Shown in pieces: positions 50,040 to 58,646 of a stretch of 64,000 bases of DNA. Location of the stretch: assembly GCF_050107595.1 (NCBI RefSeq), contig NZ_JBNILH010000006.1:124001-188000 (forward strand). Reading direction: 5' to 3'. Both the position numbers and the translations under genes were made by a program. The stretch comes from Bacillus_AB infantis_C (GTDB taxonomy: Bacteria > Bacillota > Bacilli > Bacillales > Cytobacillaceae). Under the pieces are notes generated by a model. It was not told where the DNA came from. It was given only the letters and a program-made list of their open reading frames with translations, and made no database searches. Every line of letters starts with the position of its first letter. The stretch's first letter is position 1.

Positions 50040-51008
50040 ATGAAAGCCATCATTAGTGAAAAATATGGCTCGCCCGAAGTACTTAAATTAGCGGAGATTG
50101 ATAAGCCTGTGCCTGAGGATGATCAGGTCCTGGTTAAGATACACGCTGCTTCCATCAATTTTGGCAATTTGGTTTTATTAAAAGGGGAGCCGTTTCTTGC
50201 GCGTTTTGCCTTTGGGCTCTTCAAGCCGAATCACCTCATACCAGGCGGGGATATGGCCGGTGTGGTAGAAGCTGCCGGCATAAATATTAAGAAGTTCAAG
50301 CCGGGCGATAAAGTGTTCGGCGACCTTTCCGGGAGCGGCTGGGGCAGCTTTGCTGAATATGCTGCTGTTCCGGAAAGTTCATTAGCCCTGATGCCTGCAG
50401 GACTATCCTTCACAGAAGCAGCCGCTGTGCCGATGGCTGCCGTCACAGCTCTGCAAAGCCTGCGTGATAAGGGAAATATCAAAAAGGGGCAAAAGGTGAT
50501 GATATACGGAGCATCGGGGGGTGTCGGAACTTTTGCCGTACAGATTGCCAAATCTTTCGGAGCTGAGGTAACGGGAGTGTGCAGTACAGGAAATATAGAT
50601 ATTTTGAAGTCGCTCGGCGCTGACCAATATATCGATTATAAGAAGACGGACTTTACTGTTCACAATGATCAGTACGACTTAATCCTAGGCGTGAACGGAT
50701 CTAATTCAATAAGGACTTACAGGCGTGCATTGAGGCCAGACGGGCAGTTTGTCCATGTCGGCGGATCTGGGAAGCAGATGTTTCAAGCTTTGATGATGGG
50801 ACCTTGGGCTTCCTTAACAGGAAAACAAAAGGTGGGCAGTTTTCTTCAAAGGCAAAATCAGAATGACCTGATGTTTGTGGCTAAACTTATTGAAGAAGGC
50901 AAGGTCCGGCCAGTCATTGACCGCACCTACAGTCTTGAAGACGTCCAGGAGGCATTCCGGTATTTTGCTGAAGGGCATGCCCGGGGAAAGGTCGTCATAT
51001 CGGTATAA
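50040..51008 (+). CDS. Zinc-less MDR-family NAD(P)H quinone oxidoreductase-like protein
   Basis: 322 residues of the medium-chain reductase superfamily: MKAIISEKYGSPEVLKLAEI, GGDMAGVVEAAG, and the nucleotide-binding IYGASGGVGTFAVQIAKSFG (AxxGGxG). Structural zinc Cys residues are absent, placing it with quinone oxidoreductases and enoyl reductases rather than alcohol dehydrogenases. ATG 50040 has GGAGG 6 bases upstream. Divergent from the PspA operon; terminator downstream. Substrate unknown. Confidence 0.92.
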   Translation: MKAIISEKYGSPEVLKLAEIDKPVPEDDQVLVKIHAASINFGNLVLLKGEPFLARFAFGLFKPNHLIPGGDMAGVVEAAGINIKKFKPGDKVFGDLSGSGWGSFAEYAAVPESSLALMPAGLSFTEAAAVPMAAVTALQSLRDKGNIKKGQKVMIYGASGGVGTFAVQIAKSFGAEVTGVCSTGNIDILKSLGADQYIDYKKTDFTVHNDQYDLILGVNGSNSIRTYRRALRPDGQFVHVGGSGKQMFQALMMGPWASLTGKQKVGSFLQRQNQNDLMFVAKLIEEGKVRPVIDRTYSLEDVQEAFRYFAEGHARGKVVISV

Positions 51009-51013
51009 ATTGA

Positions 51014-51044
51014 AGCCCCCCTTCAGTGCCTGGAAGGGGGGGCT
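51014..51044. terminator. GC-rich hairpin terminator
   Basis: AGCCCCCCTTC (51014-51024) pairs with GAAGGGGGGCT (51033-51044), lying between convergent genes. Confidence 0.8.
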
Positions 51045-51049
51045 AAAGT

Positions 51050-51883
51050 TTAGATGCCAAACAGCAGATATTCTTCCGCTTCGTTTACTTGTCCTTCCTT
51101 CAGCTCTTTATACCGGATATAGATCAGGCTCTCTCCCGTCTCTTCCATTTTTCCGGTATAAAGACTGACCGTCTTGATGGCTGTGTTTTCATCCATGCTG
51201 GTGATGTCTCCCGGGCTATCAACATTCCCTTCATCAATCTCCCAGACATGGCCGTTCCAAGGACCGGTAACTGTCTGGTTATCTGACGCTTTGATCTCAT
51301 CGCCGTAAGGAAGCTCTCCGAATGGCGTCTGGACTGTATTTTTCTTTAAATCAAAGACAATTTCCTGAAAGTTCTCTGTTGAATCTGCCTTTACAATCAG
51401 TTTATCCCCGCTGCGGCTGACCTCAACAGGTGAATTCCCCTGTTTTATCAGCTTCATATGATCCTGAGCCGTCAGGACTTTATTATATTCTTCTTCTGTT
51501 ATACCGAAGTTTTCATGATAGGGCAGTGCCTCTCCATCCTTCATATTTTCTGAAGAATAGGAAGCAAACCACTCCTGGTTTTCCATCATTTTGGTGCGCA
51601 TCTTTGCACTGATTTTGTTTAACTCCATTGCCTTGTCAGGTTCCATACCAATAGCCATAATATCGGCCTCTGCCTTTCCTTCCGCAAGATAATCATAAGC
51701 TGGATAGACTGAGGTATCCTCTTTAGTCTCCTCCTGGCTTGCAGCAGAACCTTCCTTTTCATCGCCAACAGCGCTGTCCGCAGCAGCCGGCTCCGCTTTC
51801 GGCTCTTCAGTTCTGGTGTTTGAGCTGCTGCACCCGGCCATGATGCCAGTTAAACAAGCCAGCAGCAAAAATAATTTCTTCAA
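51050..51883 (-). CDS. Predicted lipoprotein of unknown function
   Basis: 277 residues: signal MKKLFLLLACLTGIMAGC with Cys18 as lipid anchor, an Ala/Glu/Ser linker (about 19-60), then a globular domain of about 215 residues (YPAYDYLAEGKAEADIMAIG, WNGHVWEIDEGNVDSPGDI) with no motif I recognise. TTG start at 51883; AGGGGAG lies 8 bases upstream. It resembles the stalked lipoprotein at 2098 in architecture but not in sequence. Confidence 0.82.
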   Translation of the reverse strand: MKKLFLLLACLTGIMAGCSSSNTRTEEPKAEPAAADSAVGDEKEGSAASQEETKEDTSVYPAYDYLAEGKAEADIMAIGMEPDKAMELNKISAKMRTKMMENQEWFASYSSENMKDGEALPYHENFGITEEEYNKVLTAQDHMKLIKQGNSPVEVSRSGDKLIVKADSTENFQEIVFDLKKNTVQTPFGELPYGDEIKASDNQTVTGPWNGHVWEIDEGNVDSPGDITSMDENTAIKTVSLYTGKMEETGESLIYIRYKELKEGQVNEAEEYLLFGI

Positions 51884-52030
51884 TCCTTAAACTCCCCTTC
51901 TCTTTTAATCGGAATATATTTCCATTTAAATCACATACCCTATTTTGCCTGCTTCAAGACAATATGGGAATAGGGACACATTCCTAAAGAGCTAATGAAA
52001 GGACTAGTACTTTTGTACTTCAGGGAGCAC

Positions 52031-52067
52031 AAAAAAGAGCATTCTCCTGCTAAGAAAAATACTCTTC
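52031..52067 (-). terminator. Terminator of the amidase gene
   Basis: Minus strand AAGAGTATT pairs with GAATGCTCTT (imperfect) and is followed by TTTTTT. Confidence 0.65.
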
Positions 52068-52078
52068 TTTCCCCATGC

Positions 52079-53083
52079 TTAACGAATGGAAGCCGATATT
52101 TCTTTCATTTTCCTCTCCACCAGCGGATAAAAGCCTTTCTTGGCGTCCTCAGTGGAATTCCCGCCGAAGAATTCCGTCCCGGGACATGTCTTGACTGCAT
52201 GTCCGCTGCTTTTGTCCAGCACTTTTTCACCTGTATTAATATCCCACCAATGATGATAGGTGATGGTATCGACTGATGGGGAGAGCCCGTATTTGAGCAT
52301 GAGGAGCGCGGTTACCAGAGTGATGGTCTCCTTTTGCTCTTTTGTCATTTTATTTTTATCAAAATTGCCGACATTTTCGATTGCTATGCTATCTGCTTCA
52401 ATCCGGTGCATGGCGGCCTCATTCTGAAGACCGAATGACCCTTCAGGTGCGATATTGAATGAGCGCCCGACCGCTACCTTACCATCCGGGAAGGTCGTCA
52501 GATGCTGGCTGATATCCTTCCAGCCCATCCCTGTCACATGATACTCCTTCATGCCTTTCAGCATGGAAAAATGGTTGGTGCCGTTGAATTGCTCATAAGA
52601 TGGCTGAAACGTATGATGCTGCTGAACCTTGCCGACATTCCTTTTGAATTTCTGATTGAAAATCCAATCCTGGAACTCTTCTCTTGTCATCAGGACAAAC
52701 TGCCCTTCCATTTGAAGTTTCTTCGGCGGGATTCTCAGTTTCTGTCCCGTATAAATCCGGTCAGAAGCAAGCCGGTTCACTTTCTTTATGGCCCCGACAT
52801 CAGAGCTGAAGCTTTGTGACAGCTTCCATAGCGTGTCTCCCGACCTTACCTCAAACATGATGGGCACCCGCAGCTTCTGGCCCGGCAAGAGCAGGGTCGT
52901 CTGCAGCCCATTGATTTTCTTTAATTCTTCGGTTGTTGTCTTATAAGTTTCCGATATTCTCCACAAGGTATCTCCCCGCTTTACATCGTACATGTTTCGG
53001 GGATTATTCGCTGCACTGGCGGGGGCAGCCAATGCTGAGGCCGATAGAAGAACGCTAAGTAAAACAGCTAGTTGTTTTTTCAT
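52079..53083 (-). CDS. Secreted two-LysM N-acetylmuramoyl-L-alanine amidase
   Basis: 334 residues: signal peptide (1-25, ending PASA), two LysM wall-binding domains (VKRGDTLWRISETYKTTTEE to PGQKLRVP, then VRSGDTLWKLSQSFSSD to GQKLRIPP, about 32-120), and an amidase_2/PGRP-type domain (about 150-330) with zinc-ligand candidates in QHHTFQPSYEQF, ITYHHWWDINTG and a late KTCPG. It should cut the amide bond between muramic acid and stem peptide during wall turnover. ATG 53083 follows AAAGGAC. It closely follows the alcohol dehydrogenase gene but a terminator lies between. Confidence 0.9.
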   Translation of the reverse strand: MKKQLAVLLSVLLSASALAAPASAANNPRNMYDVKRGDTLWRISETYKTTTEELKKINGLQTTLLLPGQKLRVPIMFEVRSGDTLWKLSQSFSSDVGAIKKVNRLASDRIYTGQKLRIPPKKLQMEGQFVLMTREEFQDWIFNQKFKRNVGKVQQHHTFQPSYEQFNGTNHFSMLKGMKEYHVTGMGWKDISQHLTTFPDGKVAVGRSFNIAPEGSFGLQNEAAMHRIEADSIAIENVGNFDKNKMTKEQKETITLVTALLMLKYGLSPSVDTITYHHWWDINTGEKVLDKSSGHAVKTCPGTEFFGGNSTEDAKKGFYPLVERKMKEISASIR

Positions 53084-53178
53084 CTGTGATGTCCTTTCAT
53101 TGTGATTCCATCCTGCTATTAGTTTGGTTGTCAGCAATGAAATTATTCCCGCCAGCTCTCCCCGCTGCTTTGTATACA

Positions 53179-53212
53179 AATAAACCCCCGCCGGAGGCGG
53201 CGAGGGTTTATT
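53179..53212. terminator. Hairpin terminator
   Basis: AATAAACCC (53179-53187) pairs with GGGTTTATT (53204-53212) with a GC-rich inner stem, just after the alcohol dehydrogenase gene. Confidence 0.85.
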
Positions 53213-53219
53213 CTCTGTC

Positions 53220-54308
53220 TTATCCAATTTTTACAATCGGCTTGATCGCAAGGCCTTTTTTAGAATCTTCAAAGGCCTGGTTGATGTCGCTGAAGTCATA
53301 GAATTCCACTAGTTTGTCAAATGGGAACATGCCATTTTTATAATAATCGACCAATTGAGGGATGAATAATTGCGGCACAGCATCTCCTTCGATAACGCCG
53401 ACCATGGTTTTGCCTTCTGCCATGATTTCTTCATGAACATTGATTTCCATTTCCGGCGTCACACCGACGATTGCCAGTGTGCCAAGCGGACGGAGAGCCC
53501 GAAGCCCCTGGCGCACCACAACCGGAACCCCGGTGGTTTCAAGTCCGTAATGCACTCCGCCATTAGTAATTTCTTTTATCCGTTCAACCACATCTTCGTT
53601 TTTGCTGTTAATGACATGTGTAGCACCAAGCTCTTTTGCTTTTTCCAGGCGGCTTTCATGAATATCAATGGCGATGATATGCCTGCATCCGGTTATTTTG
53701 GCCGCCATGATGCCGCTCAAGCCTACTGCCCCTGTGCCGTAAACAGCAATGGACGTTCCAAAATCCGGCTTCAGGCGGTTCAATACCGTTCCGCTTCCGG
53801 TTTGGATGCCGCATCCTAAAGGTCCAAGCAAGGCAAGATCAACATCTTTGTCGACCTTAACCACATTTCGCTCATTGGCAACTGCATATGTACCAAAAGA
53901 TGATTGCCCAAAGAACGTGGAAAGTTCGTGATCATGCTGATGCAGACGATGGGTTTCGTCTTCCATTTTGCCCCCGAAGTTAAGGTCATTGAATTCTGTG
54001 CAGACTGTTGGATGACCTGTTAAACAATTTTCGCAATGGCCGCAGGAGGCAAAAGACAGCACAACATGGTCTCCCGGCTCGATTGTTTTTACGCCGGCAC
54101 CAACTTTTTCAACAATTCCGGAGCCTTCATGCCCCAGTACAACCGGATAAGGCGTCAGGCCCAGATCACGTGCCACGGCATCTGTATGGCAGACGCCGGA
54201 AGCAACGATTTTAATCAGAACTTCATTTGCCTGTGGTTCGGCCAGTTCTACTTCTTCGATCTTGAAGTCTTCTCCCTGGCCATGGGTGACAGCTGCTTTA
54301 ATCTTCAT
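53220..54308 (-). CDS. Zinc-dependent alcohol dehydrogenase (MDR, aryl-alcohol type)
   Basis: 362 residues. Catalytic zinc site Cys40, His60-Glu61 (GHEGSG) and a late Cys in GPLGCGIQTG; structural zinc Cys89, 92, 95, 103 in CGHCENCLTGHPTVC; NAD-binding VYGTGAVGLSGIMAAKI. Close to the AdhB/benzyl-alcohol dehydrogenase group that oxidises primary alcohols with NAD. Together with the aldehyde dehydrogenase at 47 kb it could oxidise alcohols to acids, but they are not linked. Monocistronic. Confidence 0.94.
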   Translation of the reverse strand: MKIKAAVTHGQGEDFKIEEVELAEPQANEVLIKIVASGVCHTDAVARDLGLTPYPVVLGHEGSGIVEKVGAGVKTIEPGDHVVLSFASCGHCENCLTGHPTVCTEFNDLNFGGKMEDETHRLHQHDHELSTFFGQSSFGTYAVANERNVVKVDKDVDLALLGPLGCGIQTGSGTVLNRLKPDFGTSIAVYGTGAVGLSGIMAAKITGCRHIIAIDIHESRLEKAKELGATHVINSKNEDVVERIKEITNGGVHYGLETTGVPVVVRQGLRALRPLGTLAIVGVTPEMEINVHEEIMAEGKTMVGVIEGDAVPQLFIPQLVDYYKNGMFPFDKLVEFYDFSDINQAFEDSKKGLAIKPIVKIG

Positions 54309-54437
54309 AAGATGTCATCTCCTAAATAAATGGTTTATCATTATTTTAGAACATTAATATCTCTGTTTCAAAATATCTTGCTCAGCTTAAAAATCTCTTC
54401 TTCGAAGTACGCAACACCTATCAAAAGTTACACCGAA

Positions 54438-54477
54438 ATACTAAAAAGCAGGTATTCATGTACCCGCTTTTTAGTAT
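54438..54477 (-). terminator. Terminator of the two-component operon
   Basis: ATACTAAAAAGCAGGTA (54438-54454) pairs, one mismatch, with TACCCGCTTTTTAGTAT (54461-54477), a 17-base stem. Confidence 0.85.
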
Positions 54478-54513
54478 GGCAGTTAAAGAACCATTTCAAT
54501 CATTACTTATTGT

Positions 54514-55890
54514 CTAATCAAAAGGTATTTCGACCCGGAATTCCGCTCCTCTCCCAGATTCACTTTCCACAGTGATCCGCCCTCTATGAACATCTGCAAT
54601 CCACTTGGCGATTGAAAGCCCAAGCCCGTGTCCGCCTTCCTTGCGGCTCCTTGCTTTATCTGCCCGGAAGAAGCGGTCAAATACCCGGGCCTGCTCCTCC
54701 CCGCTCATGCCGATCCCGGTATCTTTTACCGAGAGAACAAAAATGCCGGTCTGCCTATCCGTCTTCACACCGAGCTTCACGCTGACTTCTCCTCCAGAGG
54801 GGCTGTACTTAATCGCATTATCCACCAGAATATACAGAAGCTGCACAATCATCCCGCTGTCGGCATGGACCATCACCTGTTCAGGAGCGCGGAGTGAGAG
54901 CTTGATCTGTTTTTCAGCCGCAAAACTTCCAAAAGAATTAAGGACCTGTGCGGTCAATGGACGCATGTCCTCCCATTTCCGCTCCAGCACCGCACCTTCA
55001 GCAGAATCTGAGCGGGCCAGGGTCAGGAGATCATTGATCAGCTTAGTCATCCTTTTTACTTCATGCTTCAGTCCATTCATCATTTTCCTTGTAAAAGGAT
55101 CAGGATCCTCAAGCTCCATTTCAATCGCTTCAACCGAGGAAAAGATAACACTCAGAGGGGTCCGGAGTTCATGGGAGGCATTCGCCACGAATTCACGCTG
55201 CTGGTTATATGACTTCTCAATCGGGATGAGCGCTCTCCTCGACATCATCCGGCTCAACCAGATTCCAATGCCGATAAAGACAGCGGCCAAGCTGCTTAAA
55301 ACAATAACCACCCATTTAAAAATCGTATTAAAATAAGAGATATCCAATCCGATATACATCATCCCTGCTGTCTGTCCCTTAATAATGACTGGCTTTGCAA
55401 GCATAAGGACCCTGATGTCAAAGTCCCTGAACTGGCTGTAGTCAGCTTCATCCCCAGGAATCTGGAGCGTCTTCTGCCTGATCTCACTCTGGCCGGGTGT
55501 CCAGTTTTTTACAAGATCCAGAAACAATGGCCGCAGCGGGCCAAAACTTTCATTGGCACTGACCAGGCTGCCATCCCCGGCAGCAACATAATAGAACAGC
55601 TGATTCTCGCTGAGAAACACCTGCTTGTCTCCTTCCCTTTGCTGGGGCCTGTGCCGGCGGAAGCCATCCTCCTGAAACTCAACTGTTTCCCGGTTAGCCA
55701 GCTCCGTAATTTTCCGTTCCTGGTCGGCATAGATGACACCGTATAAAATAAAGAGGACAATGATAACAAATATAATCAGAAAAAGAGTGATGATGCCGCT
55801 GTAGAACAGTGTCAGGCGAAGGCTGGTCTGGCCGAACACCTCCTGAGGCAGCTTCTTTTTCCATCTATCCAGGAAAGGTCTAGGCTTCAA
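54514..55890 (-). CDS. Two-component sensor histidine kinase
   Basis: 458 residues from TTG 55890 (GGGG 7 bases upstream), overlapping the regulator gene by 11 bases. Two membrane segments (about 28-52 and 193-213) enclose an extracytoplasmic sensor of about 140 residues. The phosphoacceptor is His240 in ASHELRTPLSVIFSS; ATP-binding boxes are DNAIKYSPSGG (N), VKDTGIGM (G1) and GGHGLGLSIAK (G2). The exported loop is acidic and Gln-rich. The signal is unknown. Confidence 0.94.
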   Translation of the reverse strand: MKPRPFLDRWKKKLPQEVFGQTSLRLTLFYSGIITLFLIIFVIIVLFILYGVIYADQERKITELANRETVEFQEDGFRRHRPQQREGDKQVFLSENQLFYYVAAGDGSLVSANESFGPLRPLFLDLVKNWTPGQSEIRQKTLQIPGDEADYSQFRDFDIRVLMLAKPVIIKGQTAGMMYIGLDISYFNTIFKWVVIVLSSLAAVFIGIGIWLSRMMSRRALIPIEKSYNQQREFVANASHELRTPLSVIFSSVEAIEMELEDPDPFTRKMMNGLKHEVKRMTKLINDLLTLARSDSAEGAVLERKWEDMRPLTAQVLNSFGSFAAEKQIKLSLRAPEQVMVHADSGMIVQLLYILVDNAIKYSPSGGEVSVKLGVKTDRQTGIFVLSVKDTGIGMSGEEQARVFDRFFRADKARSRKEGGHGLGLSIAKWIADVHRGRITVESESGRGAEFRVEIPFD

Positions 55891-56554
55891 TTTTATACCC
55901 CACTCCGCGAATGGTTTCAATGATGCTATCTGTTCTGTGCTTATCAATCTTCTTTCGCAGCAGCTTGACGGTGGCATCGATTGTTTTCATTGAAACTTCT
56001 GATCCAATGCCCCATATCCGATCCAAAATCATCTCTCTTGTCAGGACCTGCCCTTTATTGCGCAGGAGCATTTCAAGCAGCTGATATTCCCTCGGAGTCA
56101 GGAAGATTTCTTCCCCGTTCAGGAACAGCGTATGGCTCGTCCGGTTCAGCTCAAGACTTTTCCATTGGATAACATCCTCCTGAAGCGGAGCAAGCATCCT
56201 CCGCGATAAAGCCTTCAGCCGGGCAGCAAGCTCATCAATTTCAAACGGCTTGATCAAATAGTCGTCAGCACCTGCTTCAAGCCCTTCAACCCTGTCAGAT
56301 ACGGCATCCCTGGCAGTCAGCATCAGAATGGCACCGCTGTATCCTTCCCGGCGCAGCCGGCGGCAGACAGAAATGCCATCACCGTTCGGCATCATCCAAT
56401 CCAGGATTAGCACATCATAATAGGAAGCCTTTGCATATTCATAAGCATCCTCGCCTTCCATCACCCAATCTGCTTTTCCGAACCCTTTCTTCTTCAGCAA
56501 ATGGACGATCAATTCACCCAGATATTCATCATCTTCTGCAAGCAGTATCTTCAA
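55880..56554 (-). CDS. OmpR/PhoB-type response regulator
   Basis: 224 residues from TTG 56554 (AAGGTGG about 5 bases upstream; MKILLAEDDEYLGEL is the usual start). Receiver: Asp8/Asp9, phosphoacceptor Asp52 in LILDWMMPNGDG, Thr80 and Lys102 (IKPFEIDEL). Winged-helix DNA-binding domain follows (EIFLTPREYQLLEMLLRNKG, ending IETIRGVGYKIEA). Operon with the kinase. Candidate targets lie next door: the secreted repeat protein at 57211 and the small membrane gene at 56706. Confidence 0.95.
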   Translation of the reverse strand: MKILLAEDDEYLGELIVHLLKKKGFGKADWVMEGEDAYEYAKASYYDVLILDWMMPNGDGISVCRRLRREGYSGAILMLTARDAVSDRVEGLEAGADDYLIKPFEIDELAARLKALSRRMLAPLQEDVIQWKSLELNRTSHTLFLNGEEIFLTPREYQLLEMLLRNKGQVLTREMILDRIWGIGSEVSMKTIDATVKLLRKKIDKHRTDSIIETIRGVGYKIEA

Positions 56555-56654
56555 TATGTCCACCTTCCTGCATTTCGTTATGATTAAGATATCATAAGTC
56601 GGTGAAAATCCAGTGAAAAAATCATCCGCCTGCTTCCCATTCCCCAAAAGAAAA

Positions 56655-56680
56655 AAGACTCTGCTGTGTATGAGTCCTTT
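56655..56680 (-). terminator. Terminator of the small membrane gene
   Basis: GACTC (56657-56661) pairs with GAGTC (56672-56676), six T on the minus strand. Confidence 0.55.
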
Positions 56681-56705
56681 CTGCTATCAACCATTATGAT
56701 TTTCG

Positions 56706-56987
56706 CTAGCTTAACAGCTTACCGATAAAAACGATATAAGCCAAGACTCCGGAAAGACCCACTGTTATTATGAGAGAAGCAATGCTTCTCGCCATACCCT
56801 TCCAGTTCTGAATGCCGCCAAATCCCATAACAGCTAAAACAAAAGCCGCCAGGGTCAGGCAAAGCAATGATTTGAAAGGGTCGAGGCCGATGATGGAATA
56901 ATCAATCGGTCCTGAAAAAGCAGCTTCCATAAACAGCAGGATACAAATGATAGAGAAAATGAAGGACCAGACATTCACTTTTTGCAT
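56706..56987 (-). CDS. Small three-span membrane protein
   Basis: 93 residues: MQKVNVWSFIFSIICILLFM, then segments around 37-57 and 70-90. ATG 56987 follows GGGGAGG by 5 bases; longer upstream frames are rejected. It lies between the two-component operon and the secreted repeat protein. Function unknown. Confidence 0.72.
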   Translation of the reverse strand: MQKVNVWSFIFSIICILLFMEAAFSGPIDYSIIGLDPFKSLLCLTLAAFVLAVMGFGGIQNWKGMARSIASLIITVGLSGVLAYIVFIGKLLS

Positions 56988-57153
56988 AGAAACCTCCCCA
57001 TTAAGAACAGTTAAAAAAGCTTGCCGTTTTGATTTAGTATAGAGCAACACATCGTTATATCCTTATATTACCAAAGTTCATACCACAATAAATCCTCTAA
57101 TATTTTTATTTCTTTTTTTCTTTTCATCTGTTTTTCACCGAAGCTCTCTATAG

Positions 57154-57178
57154 TGAAACGTGTAAACAGCAAGACGAG
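57154..57178 (+). promoter_or_regulatory. Possible ECF-type promoter of the repeat protein
   Basis: TGAAAC (57154-57159), 15 bases, CGAG (57175-57178), about 32 bases before the start codon. Similar to SigW sites but with a short spacer. Low certainty. Confidence 0.3.
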
Positions 57179-57210
57179 CAAAAATCTAAATTAAATGGAG
57201 GAATGTATCG

Positions 57211-58020
57211 ATGAAGAAAAAATGGGCTGGATATGCACTTACAGGAGCGTTGTCGCTTAGCCTTATTGGTGGAACGGCATTCAAGGCAATGGCCGCAGAG
57301 GAGAGCGGGACAGGGACTGCATCTGCTTCTCTTCTAGAAAAGGCCGGACGAGTATTGGATGACAGCACCAAGGCTAAGGTACAGGCCATCATGGACAAGA
57401 TGAAAAAGGAATTGGCTGCAATCGGTGTTGAGCTTCCTGCAAAAAAGGAAAAGCAGGACCTTTTCGCTAACCTGGATGAAGAAACGAAAGCTAAAGTACA
57501 GGCCATTCAAGATCAGGTCAAAGATGGCTCCCTTACTCATGATGAAGCTGATGAGCAATTAAAAGTACTTGGCATCACTCTTCCTGAGAGGCATGGCAAA
57601 GGAGATCCTTTCGCTGATCTGGATGAGGACACGAAAGCCAAGGCACAGGCCATTCAAGATCAGGTCAAAGATGGCTCCCTCTCACGCGATGAAGCTGATG
57701 AGCAATTAAAAGCACTTGGCATCACTCTTCCTGAGAGGCATGGCAAAGGAGATCCTTTTGCTGATCTGGATGAGGACACGAAAGCCAAGGCACAGGCCAT
57801 TCAAGATCAGGTCAGAGATGGCTCCCTCTCACGCGATGAAGCTGATGAGCAATTAAAAGCACTTGGCATCACTCTTCCTGAGAGGCATGGCAAAGGAGAT
57901 CCTTTTGCTGATCTGGATGAAGAAACGAAAGCTAAAGCCGACAGCATCATGGATTCTGCCAAAGAAGAATTGGAAGAGCTTGGCGTAGACAAGCCCCTGA
58001 TGGGCAGACACAAATTTTAA
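57211..58020 (+). CDS. Secreted protein of 49-residue helical tandem repeats
   Basis: 269 residues: signal peptide (1-28, ending KAMA), a divergent opening helix, then repeats of GDPFADLDEDTKAKAQAIQ and GSLSRDEADEQLKALGITLP. Two 49-residue units (57601-57894) are near-identical; a diverged unit precedes and a partial unit follows. Each unit looks like a helical hairpin. The protein is acidic and Lys/Ala-rich with no Cys. It recalls small secreted helical-hairpin proteins such as the DUF2680 (YckD) group but is not one I recognise. AGGAGG-like TGGAGG lies 7 bases before the ATG. Neighbouring two-component system may control it. Confidence 0.85.
   Translation: MKKKWAGYALTGALSLSLIGGTAFKAMAAEESGTGTASASLLEKAGRVLDDSTKAKVQAIMDKMKKELAAIGVELPAKKEKQDLFANLDEETKAKVQAIQDQVKDGSLTHDEADEQLKVLGITLPERHGKGDPFADLDEDTKAKAQAIQDQVKDGSLSRDEADEQLKALGITLPERHGKGDPFADLDEDTKAKAQAIQDQVRDGSLSRDEADEQLKALGITLPERHGKGDPFADLDEETKAKADSIMDSAKEELEELGVDKPLMGRHKF
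57601..57894 (+). repeat. Near-identical 147-base tandem duplications in the repeat gene
   Basis: Two 147-base units (57601-57747 and 57748-57894) differ at only a few bases, while the flanking units are diverged. This points to recent in-frame duplication or gene conversion. Confidence 0.85.
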
Positions 58021-58024
58021 TAAG

Positions 58025-58054
58025 AAAGGGACCTTCAAACCGAAGGTCCCTTTT
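58025..58054 (+). terminator. Intrinsic terminator of the repeat protein
   Basis: AAAGGGACCTTC (58025-58036) pairs with GAAGGTCCCTTT (58042-58053), followed by TTCT. Confidence 0.85.
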
Positions 58055-58125
58055 CTATAAAAAGGCAGGAATTCAATCTGTGCAGGAAGAAGAAAAATGG
58101 TGATAGATGATCAAGGGGGCAGCTT

Positions 58126-58608
58126 ATGAGAAAAGAAGAAATTATCGAAGAAAAAGCAACATTCATTGATTGGGTGCAATCGCTTGAACAAATGGAAGAT
58201 CAGCTTTGGTTCCACCCTTTCCGGGAAGGCTCCTGGGGAACAGCGGATGTGGTCTCCCACTTTATCACCTGGGATCGATTTGTCATCAGCCGGCGCATGC
58301 CAGCCCTGATGAGCAAAGGGGAAATTCCCTCCGAAGTGATTGATGCAGATGCGCTGAACATGGAAGCAAGACTCTACGCGAGGTCAGGAATCAGCAAGCA
58401 AAAGCTGATCAGTGAGTTTGCCGAGGCAAGAGAAGAGCTTCTGTCACTTTTGAAAAAACTGGAGCCGGAAAGATTTCAGGAGCTGTACCCCGGGAGGGAC
58501 ATAACAATCAGCCAATACTTTGCCGGCTTGATTGAGCATGACCACAAGCATAAGGAGGAAATTGAAAATCATTGGGAGTGTTATGTGAAGCAGGCCAGCC
58601 GGCAATAG
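58126..58608 (+). CDS. DinB-superfamily (maleylpyruvate-isomerase-like) protein
   Basis: 160 residues, four-helix bundle. GTADVVSHFITWDRFVI gives the first His (near 45) and LIEHDHKHKEEIENH the C-terminal His pair (near 138-142), the metal triad of the DinB/mycothiol-isomerase-like family. The role may be bacillithiol-dependent transfer. Good ribosome site (AAGGGGGC). Unrelated in sequence to the DinB protein at 3571 beyond the fold. Confidence 0.85.
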   Translation: MRKEEIIEEKATFIDWVQSLEQMEDQLWFHPFREGSWGTADVVSHFITWDRFVISRRMPALMSKGEIPSEVIDADALNMEARLYARSGISKQKLISEFAEAREELLSLLKKLEPERFQELYPGRDITISQYFAGLIEHDHKHKEEIENHWECYVKQASRQ

Positions 58609-58646
58609 GCCAGTCTGCTTTTGGGTTTCATTCTGCACCTGGAATT

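Noticed and set aside
57220..58040. Minus-strand frames across the repeat gene
   Set aside because: They are repeat-derived shadows with no start signals.
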